DNA of 64,000 bases from Butyricicoccus pullicaecorum (GTDB taxonomy: Bacteria; Bacillota; Clostridia; Oscillospirales; Butyricicoccaceae). The notes under the pieces are model-generated. The model worked only from the letters and a program-made list of their open reading frames with translations, did no database searches and was not told the DNA's origin. A program made the translations under genes and the position numbers. The stretch's first letter is position 1. Every line of letters starts with the position of its first letter. Positions 17,889-25,746 of this stretch are shown piece after piece. The stretch covers positions 1 to 64,000 of the forward strand of contig JAGZIN010000005.1 of the NCBI GenBank assembly GCA_018366195.1, written 5' to 3'.

Positions 17889-18427
17889 TCCGTTTCCTTC
17901 ATCTCCAGCTGTTCCTCAGGCTGCCATTCCGGCAATTCCGGAAGCTCCGCCAAGGCTGAAATTCCAAATGTGCGTAAAAACATGTCAGTTGTGCGAAATA
18001 AAACCGGTCTGCCCGGAACGTCCAAATGTCCGCAAGGCTCGATTATCCCTTTTTCCAGTAAGCTAGCCACTGTGCCGCTGGAATCCACACCGCGCAGCTG
18101 TTCAATATAGGCACGTGTGACAGGCTGCCGATAGGCAATCACAGTCAACACCTCAAGCGCAGCATTGGAAAGCGTGGGCGGGCGGCGGCTTTCGGTTGCA
18201 CGCCGGACTGCCGGAGCATAGGACGCTCTGGTGCATAGCTGCACCTTATCTTCCATGCGAATCAATTCGATTCCGCTGCCGCACATGTTATAATGTGCCT
18301 CGAGTGTATGCAGTGCATGCGCAACCGCTGCAGGCTCTGCATCTGCTGCCGCAACCAAACGGCTGACCGGTACTGCCTCTCCCACAGCAAACAAAATGGC
18401 TTCCAATGCGGCTTCTAATTGTGTCAT
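17885..18427 (-). CDS. scpB: segregation and condensation protein B
   Basis: ScpB is the dimeric winged-helix partner of ScpA in the SMC condensin. The 180-residue protein has the two winged-helix domains and the conserved segment ALEVLTVIAYRQPVTRAYIE followed by RGVDSS. It overlaps scpA and the DUF2953 gene by four bases each, so the cluster is translationally coupled. Confidence 0.95.
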   Translation of the reverse strand: MTQLEAALEAILFAVGEAVPVSRLVAAADAEPAAVAHALHTLEAHYNMCGSGIELIRMEDKVQLCTRASYAPAVRRATESRRPPTLSNAALEVLTVIAYRQPVTRAYIEQLRGVDSSGTVASLLEKGIIEPCGHLDVPGRPVLFRTTDMFLRTFGISALAELPELPEWQPEEQLEMKETE

Positions 18428-19149
18428 GCACTTTCTTCCCCCTCTGCCAGCGTCAGTTCGATTTCATCGCCCTCACCGGTCATAAGAATCCGTCGGGTCT
18501 TAGACAGTTCGAGAACTGCCAAAAATGTCGCAACGACCTCAGAACGGCTCTCTGCGTGCTCGAACAAGCTCAAAAATCGTAATCTTCGCTCACGCACCAG
18601 CCGTTTGTGTATGGCAGTAATCTGTACATGCACCGGAACAACCTCCCGCCCTACAATCCCACGGAACGCAGACGCAGGGGGCGGTGTGCGTCTCTGTATG
18701 CGCTCTAAAATCACATGGGCAGCACGCACCAACTCCGCTGGAATGTGATGATATTCCAGCGGCGCTGCCGTTTCCTGCGGTTCCGGCGGCTTTGTGATAC
18801 GGTCACGTCCCAAGTCCATGTGCTCCCGAAAATATGGAGTCATTTCCTTCATGCGCTGATACTCAATCAGCTGCTCCACAAGCTCCGTCCTTGGGTCCTC
18901 TGCCGTCTCATGGTCCGGTTTGGGCAGCAGCATACGCGATTTGATATAGACGAGCTGTGCCGCCATCGCAATAAAATCTCCCGAAGCATCTAAATCCAAG
19001 TTCTGTGTACGATGCAGAATTTCCATATACTGTGCAAGGATAGAGGCAATTGGGATATCATAAATGGACACCTTGTTTCGTGCAATCAGATGCAGCAGCA
19101 AATCCAAGGGACCGTCAAATTCCGCAAGATGAAAGGTCATCTGGCTCAT
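18424..19149 (-). CDS. scpA: segregation and condensation protein A
   Basis: ScpA is the kleisin subunit that bridges the SMC heads. The N-terminal FDGPLDLLLHLI motif is diagnostic, followed by IPIASILAQYMEIL; the C-terminal winged helix (VATFLAVLEL) is present. The length is 241 residues. It overlaps the M50 protease gene by four bases. Confidence 0.95.
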   Translation of the reverse strand: MSQMTFHLAEFDGPLDLLLHLIARNKVSIYDIPIASILAQYMEILHRTQNLDLDASGDFIAMAAQLVYIKSRMLLPKPDHETAEDPRTELVEQLIEYQRMKEMTPYFREHMDLGRDRITKPPEPQETAAPLEYHHIPAELVRAAHVILERIQRRTPPPASAFRGIVGREVVPVHVQITAIHKRLVRERRLRFLSLFEHAESRSEVVATFLAVLELSKTRRILMTGEGDEIELTLAEGEESA

Positions 19150-19814
19150 AGGAAAGGAACCACCAATTTCATTGCAATCCCAATCATCCAGCGTTCGACA
19201 CCCATGATGACAAAATCAAACAAACCAAAATAAACAACAAAGATGACGGCAAGCAAAATCACAGACTGATACCGCTCCAACTTGACCTGTACGCTGTATG
19301 GAACAAACGCATTGAGCACACGGGAGCCGTCCAGCGGCGGAATCGGAATCAGATTAAAGACACCCAGTCCGACAGAGAGCGATGCAATATAGGAGAAAAA
19401 CATCGTTATCGTGCGGAAAAACATGGCATCTCCAGCCATCTTATAGCCCAGCAGCAGTGTAATAATATAGCAGATGAGCGCAAGGAGCAGATTCGATGCC
19501 GGACCTGCCAGTGCCACAAGCGCCATGCCAAGCTTGCGATTTTTCATGCGAAAGCCGGATACATTCACCGGCACCGGACGTGCCCAGCCAAAGCCGAAAA
19601 TCAGCATACAGATAAAGCCGACCGGATCGATGTGCGCCATGGGATCGAGTGTCAATCTGCCCGCACGCTGTGCCGTGCGGTCACCCAAAGCACGTGCTGC
19701 CCAGCCGTGCGCACATTCGTGCACTGTCAAACAGATAATGATTGCCGGCAGCAAAAGGCAAAGCGTCACCAAAAAGCCGCGCATATCGCCTCGAAACAAA
19801 GGTTGAAGTAACAC
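19146..19814 (-). CDS. site-2 protease family (M50) membrane metalloprotease
   Basis: A 222-residue polytopic membrane protease. The zinc motif HECAH sits in TVHECAHGWAARALGD and the third ligand in NLIPIPPLDGSRVL. It lacks the CBS domain of SpoIVFB, so it is more like YwhC and is not an obvious pro-sigma-K protease. I chose a GTG start at 19814 because GGAGG lies nine bases upstream. It heads the scpAB operon. Confidence 0.85.
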   Translation of the reverse strand: MLLQPLFRGDMRGFLVTLCLLLPAIIICLTVHECAHGWAARALGDRTAQRAGRLTLDPMAHIDPVGFICMLIFGFGWARPVPVNVSGFRMKNRKLGMALVALAGPASNLLLALICYIITLLLGYKMAGDAMFFRTITMFFSYIASLSVGLGVFNLIPIPPLDGSRVLNAFVPYSVQVKLERYQSVILLAVIFVVYFGLFDFVIMGVERWMIGIAMKLVVPFL

Positions 19815-19926
19815 AGATACATTCCTCCAGATATACTGATACAATTCCCATTATAGAGGATAACATACCATTTTGCAACGAAAAGCCAAAATTTAACAAA
19901 CCATTGACAAATTTCGTCCTGTGATA

Positions 19927-19966
19927 ACACAAAACCGTTCTGCCAAACAGCAGAACGGTTTTGTGT
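19927..19966 (-). terminator. terminator of the HIT gene
   Basis: A 16-bp or longer stem built from CACAAAACCGTTCTGC and its complement around a 6-base loop, located just after the HIT stop. It is nearly symmetric and may work on both strands. Confidence 0.8.
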
Positions 19967-19974
19967 GACCCCTC

Positions 19975-20409
19975 TTACAAGCCAAGTTCTTCTTTCAGTG
20001 CTGCAATCATTTCATCATAAGCAGCCTGCTCCAAGTGTACCGGCTCCGGATTGGTAATGGCAAAAGCACCGCCAAACTCAAAGCCGCCCTCATACTTTGG
20101 TACGATATGGAAATGCAGATGTGGGTTCGTATCGCCAAAGGAACCCAGATTCAGCTTTGTGCAGCCCCACAGCTTTTTGATTGCACCAGAAGCACGTGCA
20201 AGGTCCTCCATGAAATCACTGCGTTCCTGTGCATCACATTCATACAGCTCTTTTTTATGCGACTTGAGCGCCAGCACACAGCGTCCCTTGTGTGCTTGGT
20301 CCTTAAATAGATACAAAGTACCAGCCTTCATATCTCCTACATGAAACATAATTGCCTCGCGCCCCTCATGGTGCGCATCACAGTAGAAACAACCAGTTGC
20401 CATTTTCAT
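19975..20409 (-). CDS. HIT family protein
   Basis: A 144-residue histidine-triad nucleotide hydrolase or transferase. The triad motif is HLHFHIVP near residue 97. A CFYC pair near the N-terminus (residues 7-10) with the two following histidines resembles the zinc site of Hint proteins. I chose the ATG at 20409, behind AAAGGTGA. Substrate unknown. Neighbours are not functionally related. Confidence 0.88.
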   Translation of the reverse strand: MKMATGCFYCDAHHEGREAIMFHVGDMKAGTLYLFKDQAHKGRCVLALKSHKKELYECDAQERSDFMEDLARASGAIKKLWGCTKLNLGSFGDTNPHLHFHIVPKYEGGFEFGGAFAITNPEPVHLEQAAYDEMIAALKEELGL

Positions 20410-20504
20410 ACTCACCTTTCGTCCGCTCTGCGGTATTCTGTTTTCAGTATACTGCATACGCCAAGACTTTTCCAGTCTTTTGTTAAATTATGATGATATT
20501 ATTT

Positions 20505-21590
20505 TTATATACTGGTATCTTGTGCCACTGCATACAGGTTCACATCCCAAGCCGGCACATAAGGGTGATGCCGCAAATAAAGCTGATATGCCGGACACAG
20601 GGCTTTGAGCTGTCTGGGCAAATCGAACAAATCTTCATTGCGGTGATAACAGGCAACATTGAGCCGCGGACGGTAACGCCGAATGGTTTCCTGCGCCCCC
20701 AAAAGAGCCTGATGCTCTGCTCCCTCAACATCTAGCTTGAGCAGCGTACACGGTGCCCCGTCCAGCACACTGTCTACCGTGCGCATTTGCGTTCGGACTC
20801 CCTGAGCAGACAGTGCCGAGTTTCGTCCCGCCTTTGCCGCAAAGGTCAATTCTGTATCCTCAAACCAACTGCCTGCCTGCACCAGCTGTATACGCGCAGC
20901 GTCCAACTGCTCCTCCGCATATTTCTTCAGCTTTCGGAAATTGCGTCGGTCTGGTTCCAGCGCTGTGATGGAAGCATACGCACCGCCTGTATATGAGAGC
21001 AGCTCCCGAATCGTATCCCCGTTATAGGCACCGAGATCGACAAAATGCTCCTGCGTGTGCGGCTGGAGTACAGAGGAAAACACCTCTTGTTTGTCGGTCT
21101 CACAGTGCCGTAAATACGCGATTTTACCACTTACCTTAAAGTTTACGATGTCCGAAAACACCTGTCTTGCAGTTTCATCTGCCAAATATCCATACGCTTC
21201 TTGCAGCTCGGCTGCATGCTGCTCCACAAATTCCAAATCAAACAGACCTTCTCCGGCTACCGGTACATCAGGTGCAACCAAATCAAACTGTGTATCCAGT
21301 TCATAAAACCGTGCCAGCAGCTCCGGACGTTGGCTGGCAAAGCTCAAAACAATCACGATATCTTGACCAAATTCTTCTATGATTTGAGACAATGTTCTCA
21401 CCGGAAATCCGGCAAAGCGATGTCCTCTGACAAATTCATCACTCGCAAATACGCCGGAAGCCGAAATCTGCTTTTCGGCAAATACGCGCAGGATTTTGTC
21501 TGCACCATCTCCCATGCCATAGAGTACAATAGGGCGGGTTTCCCGTTGCAATCGCGTCCAAACGCTTTCTGTTTCGTGTAAAAATTCCAT
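20505..21590 (-). CDS. FkbM family methyltransferase
   Basis: A 361-residue protein. The C-terminal two thirds are an FkbM-type SAM methyltransferase, with motif I FVDLGAYNGDT and the hallmark LKLDVEGAEHQALLG. Residues 1-~120 form a Rossmann-like domain (IVLYGMGDGADKI) often found in sugar or surface-glycan modification enzymes. The ATG at 21590 is seven bases from AAAGGA. It is divergent from the peptide/glycosyltransferase pair, with promoters back to back. Methylation of a sugar hydroxyl is the usual role of such proteins; the substrate here is unknown. Confidence 0.85.
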   Translation of the reverse strand: MEFLHETESVWTRLQRETRPIVLYGMGDGADKILRVFAEKQISASGVFASDEFVRGHRFAGFPVRTLSQIIEEFGQDIVIVLSFASQRPELLARFYELDTQFDLVAPDVPVAGEGLFDLEFVEQHAAELQEAYGYLADETARQVFSDIVNFKVSGKIAYLRHCETDKQEVFSSVLQPHTQEHFVDLGAYNGDTIRELLSYTGGAYASITALEPDRRNFRKLKKYAEEQLDAARIQLVQAGSWFEDTELTFAAKAGRNSALSAQGVRTQMRTVDSVLDGAPCTLLKLDVEGAEHQALLGAQETIRRYRPRLNVACYHRNEDLFDLPRQLKALCPAYQLYLRHHPYVPAWDVNLYAVAQDTSI

Positions 21591-21621
21591 TTTCATTTCC
21601 TTTATTTCATTTTTTCTTCCT

Positions 21622-21649
21622 ATTATACTATACACAACAAAGAAGTCAA
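21622..21649 (-). promoter_or_regulatory. promoter of the FkbM gene
   Basis: Minus-strand -35 TTGACT (21644-21649), 16-bp spacer, -10 TATAAT (21622-21627), about 30 bases before the start codon. Confidence 0.75.
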
Positions 21650-21677
21650 TGAAAAGCCTCTGCGGTACATAAAACTG

Positions 21678-21706
21678 TTGCGATACCCCCTGTATTCTTT
21701 TATAAT
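21678..21706 (+). promoter_or_regulatory. promoter of the Ser-rich peptide operon
   Basis: -35 TTGCGA (21678-21683), 17-bp spacer, -10 TATAAT (21701-21706). Its -35 is only 28 bases from the -35 of the divergent FkbM gene, so both could respond to one regulator. Confidence 0.75.
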
Positions 21707-21734
21707 AGAATTAGATTGCAAGGAGGGCACGCTT

Positions 21735-22214
21735 ATGTCCAACACAAAGAAAAACCGTATTTTACAGCTCGACCCTGCGCATTTCCACGAACGAGATGGC
21801 GTTGTATTTGATTTAGAAAGTTTTGCACGACATTGTGCGCCTCAGGCTGCACAAACAGCCCCGCCGCCTTGTACACAAAATCCGATTGCTGCATCGCAGC
21901 CTGTTTGTGCGATACAGCCCCCCCCACTCCCCAATTTGGAAACACCAAACCAGCAGGCAGTATTTGCATACGAACCGGTGCACATCGGCTGGTATCCGAT
22001 TACCATAAAAAGTGCACCATATCCCATTATGGCAAACGCCAGCATGGTCTTTGGCTCAGCAGGCAGTGCTTCCTCTTATCTGACTTCCTTTTTGACCTCA
22101 TGGCAAACCAGTTGGAGCTCCTATCTTTCCTCCGGCTCTTTTTATCGCGTCTTTTCCGGTTCTTTTTCTGGCGCACCGTCCGGCATCGGCGGATATGGTC
22201 TGGAGTTGATTTGA
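21735..22214 (+). CDS. hypothetical Ser/Gly/aromatic-rich protein, possible modification substrate
   Basis: A 159-residue protein that I do not recognise. The ATG is well placed behind AAGGAGG. Residues 1-~35 are charged and look folded (LQLDPAHFHERDGVVFDLE), residues 36-70 are proline- and alanine-rich with three cysteines, and the last ~52 residues are unusually rich in Ser, Gly and aromatics in an [ST]-aromatic rhythm (TSFLTSWQTSWSSYLSSGSF) ending GGYGLELI. There is no signal peptide or membrane segment. Its stop overlaps the next ATG as TGATG. A leader-plus-core layout next to glycosyltransferase-like and methyltransferase genes suggests a substrate protein or RiPP-like precursor; this is inference. 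Confidence 0.6.
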   Translation: MSNTKKNRILQLDPAHFHERDGVVFDLESFARHCAPQAAQTAPPPCTQNPIAASQPVCAIQPPPLPNLETPNQQAVFAYEPVHIGWYPITIKSAPYPIMANASMVFGSAGSASSYLTSFLTSWQTSWSSYLSSGSFYRVFSGSFSGAPSGIGGYGLELI

Positions 22215-23083
22215 TGATACGAGCATTTCACACAAATTGGACCAAACCTTATTTTGCAAGACAAGGAAGCTTGTGCACTGCATATACCATAGATGCCGCC
22301 GAGCTTCTGACCACTGCACTGTCCGCACTCATGTGGCAGAGGGAAAATGGCTCGATTTCCATGCTGTGTGACCAAATTGCTGCGGAATATTATCGTTCCC
22401 GCGGACTTGATTTTCTATGGAACGGCGGGATTCATGCTGTTTTGGACGAAATGCCTCCCGCCATTGACCCCATTTGTTTTTGGGCGGCAGGCAAGCTCTA
22501 TGCCCTGCGTACATTTGGTACGCCCTGTGTCATGCTGGACACGGATTTTATCGTATGGCACAATGTATCCGCGCGACTTGCACCGCACAAGCTGGCGGTC
22601 ATTCATCGGGAGGATATCATGCCGGATATTTATCCAGATGCTGATACTCTGCACACACATCGCCCATTTGATTTTACCATATTCGATTGGACGGTGCTTC
22701 CTACCAACACAGCGCTTTCTTGGTTTGCAGATGCAGCGTTTACAAACACTTATACCCAAACTGCACTGGATTTCATGTGTGCGGCATCTCCCGCCGACCA
22801 TCATCTCACGTATATGGTGTTTGCAGAGCAGCGTCTGCTCCCCATGCTTGCAAAGCAGCATGGATTATCCATCTGCTCTCTTATGGAGCTTCCCGAACTT
22901 TTTTCTTCCGGTCAAGACTGGTTTACACATATTTGGGGCTTCAAGCAGCAAATGCGTCAAAGCAAGCACCTCTATCATGAGTTTTGCACACGCTGTGCAA
23001 AACGTCTGCAAAACACTTTTCCATCAGCCGCGCAGATACTGTGTCAGCTTTCTGAATTATCCGATTATTTTAATGGCATATAA
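22214..23083 (+). CDS. glycosyltransferase-like protein (DxD), possibly DUF6734
   Basis: A 289-residue protein. The segment CVMLDTDFIVWHN contains a DxD-like motif in a hydrophobic strand context, as in family GT-A glycosyltransferases, and the N-terminus (AFHTNWTKPYF) resembles proteins I associate with DUF6734; both calls are by eye. There is no membrane segment. The ATG overlaps the stop of the Ser-rich protein gene, so the two are translationally coupled, and a strong terminator follows directly. A natural guess is that it glycosylates the upstream product, but the sequence does not prove it. Confidence 0.55.
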   Translation: MIRAFHTNWTKPYFARQGSLCTAYTIDAAELLTTALSALMWQRENGSISMLCDQIAAEYYRSRGLDFLWNGGIHAVLDEMPPAIDPICFWAAGKLYALRTFGTPCVMLDTDFIVWHNVSARLAPHKLAVIHREDIMPDIYPDADTLHTHRPFDFTIFDWTVLPTNTALSWFADAAFTNTYTQTALDFMCAASPADHHLTYMVFAEQRLLPMLAKQHGLSICSLMELPELFSSGQDWFTHIWGFKQQMRQSKHLYHEFCTRCAKRLQNTFPSAAQILCQLSELSDYFNGI

Positions 23084-23119
23084 CGACAAAAAGCAGCGTT
23101 TTCGCTGCTTTTTGTCGTT
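23082..23119. terminator. bidirectional terminator
   Basis: Perfect 17-bp stem around a TTTT loop, with A-tract on one side and T-tract on the other. It ends the peptide/glycosyltransferase operon immediately after the stop codon and could also stop minus-strand transcripts. Confidence 0.9.
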
Positions 23120-23354
23120 AGAGTCCCAATAACAGGCCGTATCCCTGCGTTCCGTACCACAGGCATACTTTTGCTGTGCTTGCAGTTCCGTGCTGCAAGC
23201 CGATGGTATCTGCCATTTCCGTGTTGACAGACCTTTTGCTTTTTTCGTGTTACCATGAATGGAGGTGAGGGCTGCTGGTATGTGAGCAGACAGCCCCCAA
23301 GATTGAGATGAGAAGTTTTTATATGTGGAATCCGTATTAGAACGGGAATTCCCT
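23120..23354. other. structured intergenic region, no gene assigned
   Basis: Contains a perfect hairpin GCTTGCAG / CTGCAAGC (23178-23185, 23193-23200) and a second stem GGGCTG / CAGCCC about 23270-23300. Only very short frames are present. It may hold a small RNA or decayed sequence. I could not match it to a known RNA family. Confidence 0.35.
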
Positions 23355-23786
23355 TTATGCTTTTGCGAGAGACTCGCCCACTGCACGGCAAGCTGCCAGT
23401 GCATCGTCATCAGGGGTTTCGTGTACCATCAGCCCCTCTTCCGGAATCAGGATTGCGCCTGCGCTGTCTGTACGTGCTGCCCAATCGCGCAGCCACTGTC
23501 CATCGCCCCAGCCGTAGGAGCCAAACAGGGCGACGCGCTTGCCACCCAGCTTGCCTTCCAGCTCGGTAAAGAATGGCTCAAATTCCGCTTCCTCCAGCAC
23601 TTCTGCCCCCATTGCCGGACAGCCCAGTGCGATACGCTCATATCCCGCCGCCTCCTGTGCAGAGATTTCGGAAACAGTCCGCAAAACAGCTTCTGCTCCC
23701 GCGTTCCTGATGCCTTCACAAATTGCATTTGCCATCTGTTCGGTATTTCCGGTCTGGCTCCAATAAATAACAGCGATTTGATTCAT
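23355..23786 (-). CDS. flavodoxin
   Basis: A 143-residue short-chain flavodoxin that carries electrons with FMN, often replacing ferredoxin under iron limitation. The phosphate loop is SQTGNTE (about residues 10-16), and the FMN-ring loops include ALFGSYGWGDGQW. It follows the DUF3793 gene by 56 bases and probably shares its iron-box-like control region. Confidence 0.92.
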   Translation of the reverse strand: MNQIAVIYWSQTGNTEQMANAICEGIRNAGAEAVLRTVSEISAQEAAGYERIALGCPAMGAEVLEEAEFEPFFTELEGKLGGKRVALFGSYGWGDGQWLRDWAARTDSAGAILIPEEGLMVHETPDDDALAACRAVGESLAKA

Positions 23787-23842
23787 GTTCCTTGTTCTCC
23801 TTTGCCATTTGAAACTGTAATTTGAATTGAAATATCCTATTT

Positions 23843-24400
23843 TTATGCAGCAAACAATTCTAAAATTGTCATACCACGCTCTACATAACCGCGCGCTGTG
23901 TCACGGCATCGGTCAAATTGGCGGAACAAGCGTCTCGCCGCCTGTACATCACCATACACCTTCCAGTATCCGCTCAGCTTGCAGTCCTTTCCCTGCTGCT
24001 CAATAAAACCATACACATCTTCAATGGGATATCCCAGAAATACACCAATTTCATGAGGAAATCCATGCTGGTTGCTGGCACGTTTCCCTAAATGCGCAAT
24101 CAATGCTTCCAACCCCCGATACATCGGGTAGTGATATCTTTGTAGCAGCTCTCGTACCTGCGCACTTTCCAAGTCCTTCAGCAATCGCTCCGGTCGATAT
24201 ACAAACAACAGAAAACGATGCTCACAGCTGCATAAAATCCGAAAACATATACCACGTGCTGCAAACGCATTTTGATAAACGGTAAGCATTTCCGGCAAAT
24301 CGGGATACCATTCTTTTTGGCAGGAAATGAGGTTTGCCGTTTTCAAGCCTGCCAGCACAGGCGCACTGTGCTCAGCCAGCAGCAAATCAAACGAATACAT
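23843..24400 (-). CDS. DUF3793 family protein
   Basis: A 185-residue DUF3793 protein of unknown biochemical role. The conserved core is the EIGVFLGYPIEDVYGFI segment and the nearby GYWKVYGD. In many Clostridia the family is encoded with a flavodoxin and ferrous-iron transport genes, and the flavodoxin follows here. The ATG lies behind AGGAGG. Three iron-box-like palindromes lie upstream, one of them in the promoter, which supports a role in iron limitation. Confidence 0.85.
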   Translation of the reverse strand: MYSFDLLLAEHSAPVLAGLKTANLISCQKEWYPDLPEMLTVYQNAFAARGICFRILCSCEHRFLLFVYRPERLLKDLESAQVRELLQRYHYPMYRGLEALIAHLGKRASNQHGFPHEIGVFLGYPIEDVYGFIEQQGKDCKLSGYWKVYGDVQAARRLFRQFDRCRDTARGYVERGMTILELFAA

Positions 24401-24419
24401 CGTATGTCCTCCTATTTAA

Positions 24420-24435
24420 GTTAGCATCAACTAAC
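24420..24435. promoter_or_regulatory. iron-box-like operator copy 1
   Basis: GTTAGCATCAACTAAC, an imperfect palindrome of the DtxR/IdeR/MntR-site type. It lies in the leader just upstream of the ribosome site of the DUF3793 gene. Assignment to iron rather than manganese is inference from the flavodoxin neighbour. Confidence 0.5.
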
Positions 24436-24450
24436 CTCATGCTAAAAAAA

Positions 24451-24529
24451 TTCTTTCTCGTATTCCCGCAAGGTGGACGGCACTGCGGATACCGTCCACA
24501 CGGGAATGATTCGAGAATTTGAGAAAGAA
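24451..24529. repeat. 79-base interrupted hairpin in the DUF3793 leader
   Basis: Three successive pairings nest in one structure: TTCTTTCTC with GAGAAAGAA, ATTCCCG with CGGGAAT, and GTGGACGG with CCGTCCAC (24 bp in all), around an 11-base loop. It sits between iron-box-like copies 1 and 2, within the predicted untranslated leader. It could be a regulatory RNA structure or a small MITE; no target-site duplication is evident. Confidence 0.6.
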
Positions 24530-24544
24530 ATGAATCCTTCGAGT

Positions 24545-24560
24545 GTTAGCCTCAGCTAAC
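24545..24560. promoter_or_regulatory. iron-box-like operator copy 2
   Basis: GTTAGCCTCAGCTAAC, the closest of the three copies to the DtxR/IdeR consensus half-sites. It lies just downstream of the predicted transcription start. Confidence 0.55.
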
Positions 24561-24570
24561 CTCTGGATAT

Positions 24571-24599
24571 ATGTTAGCATACACTAACTCAGTTGTCAA
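24571..24599 (-). promoter_or_regulatory. promoter of DUF3793-flavodoxin with operator in the spacer
   Basis: Minus-strand -35 TTGACA (24594-24599), 17-bp spacer, -10 TAACAT (24571-24576). A third iron-box-like palindrome, GTTAGCATACACTAAC (24573-24588), fills the spacer and overlaps the -10, so bound repressor would block RNA polymerase. Confidence 0.75.
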
Positions 24600-24790
24600 C
24601 ATTTTTCTGAAAAAATTTTTCTCCCCTATAACCAGAGATTCTCCCCCTGCTTTCCATGATACTCGGTACAGTCCAACATTTCGTCCTCAAAACGCAGGAC
24701 TGTACCGCAATTGCTTTGGACTCAGCAGGAGTTATCCGTATGTTGAGGGGTCTCTCTCCTTTTCAACCATTGTATTTTACTCTTTCGCGC
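24600..24790. other. intergenic region with an inverted repeat
   Basis: About 190 bases without a gene. An 11-bp inverted repeat, CGGTACAGTCC (24664-24674) with GGACTGTACCG (24697-24707), stands out. Its role is unknown. Confidence 0.4.
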
Positions 24791-24820
24791 AAAAACACCG
24801 CACTTTCGTGCGGTGTTTTT
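24791..24820. terminator. terminator of tRNA-Ser
   Basis: Perfect 13-bp stem AAAAACACCGCAC / GTGCGGTGTTTTT with a 4-base loop, 29 bases beyond the tRNA-Ser CCA on its transcript. It is symmetric and may act in both directions. Confidence 0.85.
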
Positions 24821-24848
24821 ACTGTGTATCTTTTTTATCAACACATTT

Positions 24849-24939
24849 TGGCGGAGAAGGTGGGATTCGAACCCACGTGACGTGTTACCGCCAACTCGAT
24901 TTCGAGTCGAGCTCGTTATGACCACTTCGATACTTCTCC
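24849..24939 (-). tRNA. tRNA-Ser (CGA)
   Basis: A 91-base class II tRNA with a long variable arm, read on the minus strand. Acceptor GGAGAAG pairs with CTTCTCC, the anticodon loop GACTCGAAA gives CGA, and CCA is encoded at 24849-24851. Confidence 0.95.
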
Positions 24940-24968
24940 TTATCAAAGCTGCTTTTCACAGCTTTCTT

Positions 24969-24997
24969 ATTTTACCATAAAACTGAATTGCTGACAA
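24969..24997 (-). promoter_or_regulatory. promoter of tRNA-Ser
   Basis: Minus-strand -35 TTGTCA (24992-24997), 17-bp spacer, -10 TAAAAT (24969-24974), about 30 bases upstream of the tRNA. Confidence 0.7.
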
Positions 24998-25068
24998 GTC
25001 CTTTTGGCATCTTTTTCATGACACTTTTATCAGAATCTGCAAATGACTCCATAAGGTGCTGTACATGA

Positions 25069-25623
25069 CTATTCTTTCCACAGAAAGACCGGAATTGGCG
25101 GATTTCCCGTTCGATTCGCCCAATCCCCCACCAAGACAGAATACTTTTTATCATCAATGGTTCGCAGATACTGCAATATGGCATCTCGCTCGGCATAGCC
25201 ATTGGCGCCGCCGTAATAAAGAGACAGGCTCATGATTCCACCTGATTTCAGCAGCCGCAGCCCTGCCGCAATTGCTGTGACCGAGCTTTGTTCTGTGGTA
25301 AAGATATTCGGATTTCCGCCCGGCAGCCGTCCAAAATTAAATACAATACAGTCCACACTGTCCGGTGCGGCATATTTCTCCAGATTGGCATGACTGTCCA
25401 AAATCACCTGTGCATGCAGATTTTGTGCCCGAAGCAGCTGCTCGGTCTGTGCAACTGCACTTTGCTGTATGTCGAACGCCAGCACGCTTCCTGATGTCCC
25501 AACCAGACGGCACAGCAGCGCCGTATCGCGCCCTCTGCCAGCTGTTGCATCAATACAAAAATCTCCCTGTTTGACATAACGCTTTATAAAATCATGTGCA
25601 AATGACAATGTATTATATCCCAT
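25069..25623 (-). CDS. class I SAM methyltransferase, YtqB/MraW-like
   Basis: A 184-residue methyltransferase of the rRNA-methylase-like YtqB family. The SAM site is DATAGRGRDTALL (about residues 24-36), motif IV is VFNFGRLPGG, and SLYYGGANGY follows. I chose the ATG at 25623, behind GGAGGAG at nine bases; longer frames upstream lack a ribosome site. Recent work places YtqB-like enzymes on tRNA wobble uridine, so a tRNA substrate is likely but not shown here. It is divergent from the aminotransferase gene. Confidence 0.82.
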   Translation of the reverse strand: MGYNTLSFAHDFIKRYVKQGDFCIDATAGRGRDTALLCRLVGTSGSVLAFDIQQSAVAQTEQLLRAQNLHAQVILDSHANLEKYAAPDSVDCIVFNFGRLPGGNPNIFTTEQSSVTAIAAGLRLLKSGGIMSLSLYYGGANGYAERDAILQYLRTIDDKKYSVLVGDWANRTGNPPIPVFLWKE

Positions 25624-25746
25624 TTGATTGCTCTCCTCCGTCTGGTCATTGTAACAGATTTTTGCAAGATATGCAAATAAAACTGGCAGAGGCTTTTGCA
25701 CAGTGCTATAATAAAGAAAAACACTTGTAACAAGGAGGCTGTCTGT

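Noticed and set aside
19146..19814. SpoIVFB, the pro-sigma-K protease
   Set aside because: It has the M50 motif but no CBS domain and lies in the scpAB operon as YwhC-like proteases do.
24972..25202. A 76-residue minus-strand frame
   Set aside because: It overlaps the 3-prime end of the YtqB-like methyltransferase gene in another frame and has no ribosome site.
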